From the NCBI GenBank assembly GCA_963573385.1, contig CAUYLG010070598.1, positions 62,001 to 126,000 of the forward strand: a stretch of DNA of 64,000 nucleotides, written 5' to 3'. Both the position numbers and the translations under genes were made by a program. This DNA comes from Cacajao melanocephalus (Eukaryota > Chordata > Mammalia > Primates > Pitheciidae). Positions within the stretch are counted from its first letter, which is position 1. Each line of letters begins with the position of its first letter. The notes below the pieces were generated by a model. The model worked only from the letters and a program-made list of their open reading frames with translations. It had not been told where the DNA came from and made no database searches. Positions 57,212 through 64,000 of this stretch are shown here, in pieces.

Positions 57212-57251
57212 TGTCAGGTGCAGTAACTCACACCTGTAATCCTAGCACTTT
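57212..57251 (+). mobile_element. Alu left monomer (FLAM-like), left part
   Basis: 'gtcaggtgcagtaactcaca' then 'cctgtaatcctagcacttt' is the Alu start. It is cut at 57251 by the LTR. Confidence 0.9.
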
Positions 57252-57913
57252 TGGTTCCTGGACCAAATGGAGGACCAAGTTGCTTATTCTCATGACCCAA
57301 TAACAAGATGCAGATGAACTGGGAAAGGAAGGAGGTTTTATTTCTGTAACTCATTACAGGGAGAAGGCCTGGAAAATATCACCCAACCAACTCAAAATTA
57401 CAAAGTTTTGCAGAGCTTATATACCTTCTAAGCTATAGGTCTATGTGAAAGTGTGTATTCATCTAAAGACATAAGTGATTAAGTTCTTTTAATCTAGAAC
57501 TAAGATCTGAGTCTTGAAGACCTTCCTCTGGAGCCTCAGTAAATTAACTTAATCTAAATTGGTCCCAGTGCTGGAGTGATTCCCCTTACCTTTTGTCCCT
57601 GGTAAATCATGGAGGTTTGGGGTGTTCCTTCAGATCCCCACTAAACTTATTTGCAGAGGCCTGGTGAGTTTCCTCAGACCCCCAATAAAATTTGTTTAAT
57701 CCTAAACAGGTCCTGTTAAGAATTCCTTCATTATCTTGCCATACTTCAAGGCCCAAAAAAGGCCTAGGCAAAACTTTTGGTGGGCTTTTGTTACATTCCA
57801 GCCTTTGTATGAGGGCGCTGGCTCTATTAGCTTTTAATATTTATCTTACCCACTCAGTCAGTGCTGAAATAGTTGTTATGGAGGCCTGCGTTAGTGAGAC
57901 CTGGCCTGCCACA
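57252..57913 (-). mobile_element. ERV1-like solo LTR inserted in the Alu monomer
   Basis: It runs TGGTTCCTGG to CTGCCACA, so the antisense strand starts TGTGGCAGG and ends ACCA (TG...CA ends). CTTT at 57248-57251 and 57914-57917 is a 4-bp duplication typical of gammaretrovirus-like elements. On the antisense strand a TATATAA lies near 57418-57424 and an AATAAA near 57339-57344. No internal sequence is present. I do not assert the subfamily. The 107-codon frame at 57692-58015 crosses the LTR/Alu junction and is not a gene. Confidence 0.8.
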
Positions 57914-58024
57914 CTTTGGGAGGCCAAGGTGAGTGGATCACTTGAGCTCAGGAGTTTGAGACCAGTCTGGACAACATGGCAAACCCTGTCTCTACAAATA
58001 AATAAAATAAAATAAAAAACAAAT
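57914..58024 (+). mobile_element. Alu left monomer, right part and A-rich tail
   Basis: 'tttgggaggccaaggtgagt' to 'cctgtctctacaaataaat' completes the monomer, which ends in AAATA units. AAAATGGCAG at 57199-57208 and 58025-58034 is its target-site duplication. Confidence 0.92.
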
Positions 58025-58077
58025 AAAATGGCAGTTTTATAGCACTTTTTATGGCCTGCAGTTATTGACAGGATAAT

Positions 58078-58268
58078 AGGGTGGTCAAGTTGCCAGATTT
58101 AGCAAATAAAAATCCAGTTAAGTTTGAATTTCAAATAAGGAATCATTTCCTTTTTTGCGTATGTCCCAAATACTGCATGAGATATACTTGTACTGAAAAC
58201 AAATTCCTTGTTTACCTGAAATTCAAATTTAACTGAGCATCCCATATTTTACCTGATAACCCAAATAG
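58078..58268. mobile_element. Palindromic DNA-transposon relic
   Basis: The left arm (58090-58143, 'tgccagatttagcaaataaa' onwards) is repeated inverted in the right arm (58203-58265, 'attcaaatttaactgagcat'). The core 'agtttgaatttcaaataagg' and 'ccttgtttacctgaaattca' pair. This is a known type of mammalian MITE-like repeat; name not asserted. Confidence 0.75.
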
Positions 58269-58374
58269 TGGGCAGTGGGTAAGCGCAACATAAAATAGGG
58301 TGGTCAGGGAAGACTTCTAAGACCTTTTCAGTCAGGGAACCATGTGCTTTTCAAATCTCTAAGTGATAAAACAG

Positions 58375-58590
58375 ATACTAAGCATTTGCATAGTGCTTGC
58401 TTGGTACTTTGCATATATTAATGTATTTAATCTTTGCAATAGTCCTGTGAAATAGATTCTGCTATTCTCCCCATTTGAAAGATAGAACAACTGAGGCACA
58501 GACAGGGTAAGCAACTTACCCAAGGTCACCCAGTAAGTGGTGAAATAACCAGTCAGTCTGGCTCCAAAGTTTGTGATCTAACCACTATTG
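58375..58590 (-). mobile_element. MIR SINE, near complete
   Basis: 'tttgcatagtgcttgcttgg', 'tgaaatagattctgctattc', 'gaacaactgaggcacagaca' and 'aacttacccaaggtcaccca' follow a reverse MIR. Confidence 0.85.
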
Positions 58591-58594
58591 CCTG

Positions 58595-58920
58595 TCATGT
58601 AAGTCCACCATTGGAAGCATTCTATTTTACCAAAATCAAGGAAGTATCTTAAGACATACTGTATTTCAGCCAGCTGAGGAAGACTCTGTACTCTCCCCTC
58701 TCTGTATGCAGTGCTTGTCTTTGCTGCTGGTAGCTGTAGGGTTATTTAACATCTGAATAGCACTTTTTACTTACAATCACTTTGATACACATTTTTATTG
58801 GTACTCATCTAAGTTTCATGAATTAGGTGTAAGCAGACAAAGAGGGTCTCCAAGGATTACAGGAATTTAATCATCTTGAACAATCAGCCTGTTTTACAGG
58901 GTGTTTTTTTTTCTTCCCCT
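58595..58920. other. No recognised feature
   Basis: No repeat or gene recognised. Confidence 0.4.
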
Positions 58921-58923
58921 CTG

Positions 58924-59715
58924 CTGGCAGTGTAGACCCCGATAGCACTCCAAACCTAATCCCTGCCACAAGCAGAGCACCAGCTGATAGCACCCCTAAC
59001 TTGCCCCCAGTGATACCCGGAGGTGGGTATCACCTCCAAACCGCCCCGTGCTGCGGGCGGTAATCTCCTGATAGCGCACCCAACCCGCCCTCTATTAAGC
59101 ATAATCTGGCCCTCCTATAGCTTCCAAAACCCCAAATACACACCTCTCTGAAGCCCCATACCCTGCCGCCCCCCCACCACCACCACTGGCAATGTAGCAC
59201 CCGATACTGCCGTAACCTATCCCCAGCCACTGGTATTGCAGCCCCAGACAGCGCCCCCACCGCCCCCCCACACCCACCACTGGCAATGTAGCACACGATA
59301 CAGCCGTAACCTATCCCCAGCCACTGGCATTGCTGCCCCAGACAACGCCCCCAACCAGCCCCCAACCATGGGCCATGCAGCCATGGGTAGTGCACCCAAT
59401 AAGCACCCCGCTGCAGGCAGTGCAGCCCCAGATAGAGCCCTCAACCTGCTCCCCACCGTGGGCAATTCAGCCGGACCAGTCAGCACCATAACCAGTCTTC
59501 CCAACCCCCATACTGCCGGCAGTGTAATCCCAAAAGCGCCCCTAACCGCCCCCGTCACAGGCAGTGTAGCACCCAATAGCCCCAACCAGTCCCACTGCTG
59601 CGGGATAGCGTCGCCCTCCTGACCCCCAATGCAGCCAATGCAGCCCAGGAGAGAGCCCCCAACCTACTCCTTGCCCACGGCAGAGTAGCCCCGGATAACA
59701 CCTGCAAGCTCCCCG
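58924..59715. repeat. C-rich degenerate minisatellite
   Basis: A unit of the form GCAGTGTAGCCCC then GATAGCGCCCCCAACC recurs about ten times. Starts of the GATAGC-like word are near 58941, 58986, 59070, 59247, 59341, 59431, 59532, 59575, 59650 and 59694. Two units are close copies with a 94-bp period (59182-59275 and 59276-59369). Spacing elsewhere is irregular. Minus-strand frames (59030-59395, 59217-59585) read a recurring GALSGAA peptide from this DNA repeat. Confidence 0.8.
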
Positions 59716-60400
59716 ATGGCTCCCAGCAGTACAGGGTGCTGTGTTGTGCCCGGCCAAACAGGCGTGCGTTGTACTCCCTTCCAGGCCCGCTGCAGAATCT
59801 CCAGGGCCGGCGGCTGGCACTGGGGGGCCCTGGAGGGGACGCTTGGCTCTGCGGCTTCGTTTCGCAATCCCTGCTAGACACCGAACGTCTGGCTCTTTAT
59901 GCCACCCCCCCGCCCCAACATCAGTTCTCCACTGCCGGCGCCAGGAGGTGGCTAAGTCGGGAAGACGCCCATGCCAGCGGTCGTCATCCGGGAGGCTGCT
60001 GAGAGTACCGGGTCAGGTCGGAGCAGCAGGCACCGGCAGAGCAGTCAGTGGAAACCTGGGGCAGGGAGGCAGTGCGCTCCAGGGAGCCCGCTTACCAGTC
60101 CGAGGGCCTTGCCAGCCTGCAGGCGGCACCTGCAAGAGCGCAGCTCAGGGCTGTTTCTCCCTTGGGGACCTCAAGGGCTGGCTGTGGCGCGCATGCGCGC
60201 TGGTGCCTAACGGCTCTGCTGGGCTAGGTGCTCCTTTCAGCGGCTGGACCTGGTTACGTACGGGTGCTTTGCTGCAGAGCTGCGGAAAGCGAGTGGGAAC
60301 TGAGGTGTCTTGAAGCAGGTCCCTCAGTCTGCGAGGAGATCTCTGGCTTCAGGATGCAGGTGGGGGTGCCCTTCAGCCTGTTTTTCCCCAAACTCCATGT
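59716..60400. promoter_or_regulatory. CpG island
   Basis: Roughly 40 CpG dinucleotides were counted by eye in about 600 bases, in contrast to the CpG-poor remainder of the window. GC-box-like words and the NRF1-type palindrome at 60187 support a promoter role. Potential donors are CAG/GTGGGG on the plus strand near 60360 and CTG/GTAAGC on the minus strand at 60095. Direction of transcription cannot be decided. The 190-codon frame at 59741-60313 is expected in stop-poor GC-rich sequence and has no recognised domain. Confidence 0.65.
60187..60200. promoter_or_regulatory. NRF1-type palindrome
   Basis: GCGCGCATGCGCGC is perfectly palindromic over 14 bases and contains GCGCATGCGC, the consensus NRF1 site common in CpG-island promoters. 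Binding is inferred. Confidence 0.7.
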
Positions 60401-60401
60401 G

Positions 60402-60448
60402 AAATGTAATCACCTTGTTAGTTAGAACCAGCTCTTGATAGACGCTGG
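60402..60448. other. Short spacer
   Basis: No recognised feature between the CpG island and the LTR candidate. Confidence 0.4.
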
Positions 60449-61100
60449 TGTCGGGATCACCACCTGCGGGGGTCTGTCCTGCAGACCTTGACTCAACTAC
60501 AGCTGAATAAATTCACTCAGACACAATATTCAGTGAATGAGCAGGCTGGGGTGTGTGCAGGCCGCTCACACACACTAGAGGAGAGTGCTGTAAAGAGATA
60601 GCAGATGCTGGCCACAACACATTGGCCTCACCAGCCTTTATTCAGCACGTATTAAATGACAAAGGCTTTGAGTCAACACCACTAGAGGGTAAAGATTAAA
60701 GGCCAGGTTCAGAGGCCTAAAGGAAACACCATTAGTGGGTAATATCCCTGGTTGACCTCCGGCCGAGAGAGCCATCTGAAATGAGTAAGGGTTAGTTTAC
60801 AGGACCACATGAGTAAACAGGTTAGTTAGGTAAACTCCCCACATTCCTTTGTTTCTACTCTAATTTATTTAACTAAGGGAACAAGGCTGCCTTCAGCCAA
60901 GTATTATAGTAAAAACCCTTAGCCCTTCCAAAAGGGTTTGTGTATATTCTCTATAAAATTTCTCCCACCAGCCTTACTGAATCCCCACACCCTGGCAATT
61001 TATAGATGAGCCTAAGTGAATGTTCCTCATGACCATGCTAAAATTTCTATTCCAGGAGAGGCTATAGTTTCACCACCATAACATACAACCTATGTGCTGG
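60449..61100 (-). mobile_element. Probable class II (ERVK-like) LTR, antisense
   Basis: The left end TGTCGGGATCACCACCTGCG reads on the minus strand as an LTR end '...gatcccgaca'. A minus-strand AATAAA lies at 60637-60642 followed by an R/U5-like segment. 'ggttgacctccggccgagag' recalls class II LTR text. The LTR 5' boundary and duplication were not found, so it may be truncated. No internal sequence is visible on its downstream side. Confidence 0.5.
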
Positions 61101-61104
61101 CAGA

Positions 61105-61262
61105 ATGACTTATTGCCTCTGCACCACTGGGATGCCTTCTCTACGTGCAACTATGCACCCTCTCTCCTCTCCTATCCATCACTCCATTAAACCGTCCTGT
61201 CATTTTCCCTCAGGGAAATGCTGCTTTGGAGAATATTCCCAGAGTTCTCAGTTGCACCAAGT
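61105..61262. other. Unassigned, may be the LTR 5' part
   Basis: Nothing is recognised with certainty. Confidence 0.35.
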
Positions 61263-61264
61263 AA

Positions 61265-61557
<293 letters not shown>

Positions 61558-61649
61558 ATAAAATTCCTATTGATGAAAACCTGTGTTCTTGTGGAGTCTT
61601 TTGTTACTTGCCAGGTGAATGAACTCCAGTTGCTTTTTTTTTTTCTGGG

Positions 61650-61775
61650 TAACATAAACTTTGCTATTATCCTTATTTAGCAGATGAAGAAACTCACACT
61701 TGGAGAGGTTAAGTCATATATAAGACCATGGCAATAAGCAACACAACTATGACTTGGCCTTAGATCTGTAAGGGC
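61650..61775 (-). mobile_element. MIR fragment
   Basis: 'tgctattatccttatttagc', 'agatgaagaaactcacactt' and 'ggagaggttaagtcatat' are the reverse MIR core. Confidence 0.7.
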
Positions 61776-61779
61776 ATAC

Positions 61780-62785
61780 TCTTGGCATCCAGCCCACATC
61801 TAGCAGGGGCTCAAGAAAGGCATGCTGAACTGGACTCAGTGTGCTTCACCAGCTCTGAGCTGGGTGACCCCTTTGCAGAGAGGCTGAATATCTCCCCTGA
61901 ATATAGTATTGTCTCCCTTGAGGACATAAATTCTTCAAATGGCTTGACAAACTCATGTGGGTGGGCCAGAAGGCTGGATGCTCAGACCTCCCCATGGAGG
62001 TGTAAATATTTTAGTCAGTGGCAGGAATAGTACTGTGAGTAGTTTTATACCCATGAATAATGCAATCCTTTTCCTTTTCTCAATCAAATGACTTTAGGAC
62101 GTATGGGGCCAAGATGTGAGGCTGGATTATGTACATCAGTAGCCTACCTCCTATGGTAATGGGATTTGTCACCCCCACAAGCCCTTTTGCATTTGCCCTC
62201 AGAAGCTCATCCTTGGTCTTACATGATGGGTTTGCATTTCAGTTATGGAGGACAGTGCATGGGACTGGGCATACTTCTCAGGGTAAACCTTGTTTCTCAA
62301 TGTGACTTCTTATGTTTTTACACTGGAAAGGGGCCAGGGCTGGATTTCTTTCTTTCAGGGACCACAGGTTCTGACTTCAGGAGCCCAAGGAGAGCTCTCC
62401 CTGCCAGCAACAGTATTATTCTTGGCCAAATTTGGGACTAGTGAAGAGTTTGAGAGAAGTCTGCAGAATGGATGGGGCAGAACATGTGGGTCCAAGACCC
62501 TTAGTACAGAGTGTTGGGGCTGGTAGCTGAATAATGAAAAGGCATAGGTAGTGAGATGGGAAGGAAACTCCTTATTTTTATAATTATATTATACATAATA
62601 TTTTTATATTATAAAAATGTCTTATTTTTACCAATCTTGCCCCTCCCTGACCATCTTTATCCTGTGGATTTGATTGCAAAATGTGGGATCTATTAATGTA
62701 AGAACCATCATAATATCTTGCACAGATTCCATTCCCATTGATCATCTTGAATGATCTCCATGGAAGCCCTGAAGTAAGTAGGACT
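61780..62785. other. No recognised gene; AT hairpin at 62574-62618
   Basis: 'atttttataat' faces 'attataaaaat' across a short AT-rich loop. The other frames (82-91 codons) have no domain. Confidence 0.45.
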
Positions 62786-62789
62786 GGGG

Positions 62790-62930
62790 TGCTGACATTG
62801 ATCCACAGGATATAAGGATTCTGAGAGTCAGGGAAGTTAGGGGGCTTGCCCAAAGCTTGCCAGCAAGCAAATAACAGACAAGTGTTCAAAGGGAAGAGCT
62901 CTGACTCCCAGTTCAATGCTGCTCATTTTT
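62790..62930 (-). mobile_element. MIR fragment
   Basis: 'ggggcttgcccaaagcttgc' then 'aagagctctgactcccagtt' fits the reverse MIR tRNA-derived half. Confidence 0.6.
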
Positions 62931-62934
62931 TCTT

Positions 62935-63640
62935 TAAAAAGGTCTAAAAAGGTGAGTACAGGTGTGGATGCCCCCCACCTCCTGCTTTATGAGCTCTCTG
63001 CAACTGGCACCAGGTGCCCACCCTAACTCACCTTACCCTCTTTCCTGTTCTGCCTCCAAGCCTCAGTCTGGGATTTTGAAGCTATTGTGTTGCTTCCATT
63101 CCAGAAAGCTTGGCCAGTGAGCCCCAGGGCAGCAATCTTGGTTGACTCTTCCTCAAGGAGAGACCCTTCCCCCTCCGCCATGTTCTGATCTGCAGAGTGG
63201 TGGAAGCTTCTTTTCTGCAGGCACGATGGACAGAAATGTAGGATACTTCATGTGTGATTAGCACCTCTTGATAAAATGTAAAATATGTTGGTTGGGTCTA
63301 CTTTGAATAAGTGTTTCCTAGTGATTCAGAAAAGTGGTGGAGGCTGGAAATGCAAACATTTAAGGTGTGAGCCGTAAGTCACTTCAGATAGAAGAGGCAG
63401 AGACTCCAGGTCATGCGCTGGCATTTAACATAAAGATGAAGTGTTCAAACAACATTGCATTAGCTGCTGGGAACAGAGGAAGGGAAAGAAACAAAACAGA
63501 AGACAGTAAGGGTGGAAAAAGCATCTCCTTTAGAGCAGTGAAGATGGTTTGAAGTGAGGCTGTGCTGCATATCAGCCATGCCACATAACTCACCTTACCG
63601 TGCTTAGGTAGGTTCAACCTTATTTTATAGATAATTGTTA
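62935..63640. other. No recognised feature
   Basis: No repeat or gene recognised. Confidence 0.45.
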
Positions 63641-63644
63641 TAAA

Positions 63645-63915
63645 AATTTATTCATTCACCCCACCAATATATTTTCTATTACATGCCAGCCTCTGCTTCA
63701 GGAAGTTGGAGACAAAGACAAAGAATCCCTTTTAAGGAGCTTGCATTCTCAGCGGGAAGTAGAAAGACTAAAGAATTAAACAAGAAACTATCAGACATGG
63801 ATGGGGTAGAAAATTTTAAAGACTCATGTGATAAGGAATGCCTGGGAAGAGGCTGGGCTATGTTAGGTCAGGAAAGGCTTCTCTGAACAGCTGACATTCA
63901 AGAAGCTTCTACCCA
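63645..63915 (-). mobile_element. L2 LINE 3' end
   Basis: 'tttattcattcaccccacca', 'ccttttaaggagcttgcatt', 'gtcaggaaaggcttctctga' and 'acagctgacattcaagaagc' follow the antisense L2 in order. Confidence 0.72.
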
Positions 63916-64000
63916 TGCCAAGATCTATAGCTGAAGTTTTTTGGCAGAGTCAACAGCAAATTCCAAGGCTCTGGGGCTCCACATTGAGAGGGTGAATGTG
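63916..64000. other. Window edge, no recognised feature
   Basis: Possibly a continuation of the L2 ('ccaaggctctggggctccac'). Confidence 0.35.

Overview
The window looks like primate, almost certainly human, nuclear DNA. It carries Alu elements of several ages (J, S and Sc-like), a free left Alu monomer, THE1/MST-type LTRs, primate L1 tails and a thick background of MIR, L2, MER5-like and MLT-type fossils. Base composition is AT-leaning except for one CpG-rich block near 59.7-60.4 kb. I recognise no protein-coding gene, no tRNA, rRNA or known ncRNA. The reading frames present are short, or come from repeats or GC-rich sequence, so the window is best read as intergenic or intronic DNA. All repeat assignments were made by eye from remembered consensus sequences; boundaries are approximate except where a target-site duplication fixes them.

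Layout. 0.6-2.2 kb: an old sense-strand L1 ORF2 remnant with an internal 63-bp tandem duplication. 3.2-13.9 kb: MIR/L2 fossils, three MLT-type LTRs (one split by L1 tails, one inserted in an L2), two Alus and an L1M tail. 15.6-25.9 kb: L2/MIR-rich, one MLT1-like LTR, one Alu, two candidate exons judged only from splice signals, and a 179-codon frame. 26.4-26.9 kb: a 57-bp alternating purine-pyrimidine tract and a (TC)n(GT)n compound microsatellite. 27.9-28.9 kb: an antisense L1 split by an antisense THE1/MST LTR. 29.7-32.1 kb: L2 and two same-strand Alus, one 3'-truncated with a perfect 15-bp target-site duplication. 35.6-36.0 kb: a solo THE1/MST LTR. 38.4-40.1 kb: a long antisense L2 interrupted by an MLT1-like LTR. 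42.0-44.35 kb: a complete THE1/MST-type element (LTR, internal region, LTR). 47.3-48.0 kb: an L2 split by an MLT1-like LTR. 51-58.6 kb: MIR, L2, Alu and two palindromic DNA-transposon relics, plus an ERV LTR inserted inside an Alu left monomer.

58.9-61.1 kb is the most distinctive part. A C-rich degenerate minisatellite of about ten units runs into a CpG island with a perfect 14-bp palindrome containing the NRF1 core GCGCATGCGC. This is followed by a probable antisense class II ERV LTR. It resembles a promoter, but I cannot assign it to a gene from sequence alone. I found no convincing new biological system; the leads worth testing are this CpG-island/minisatellite block, the two candidate exons and several informative insertion structures.
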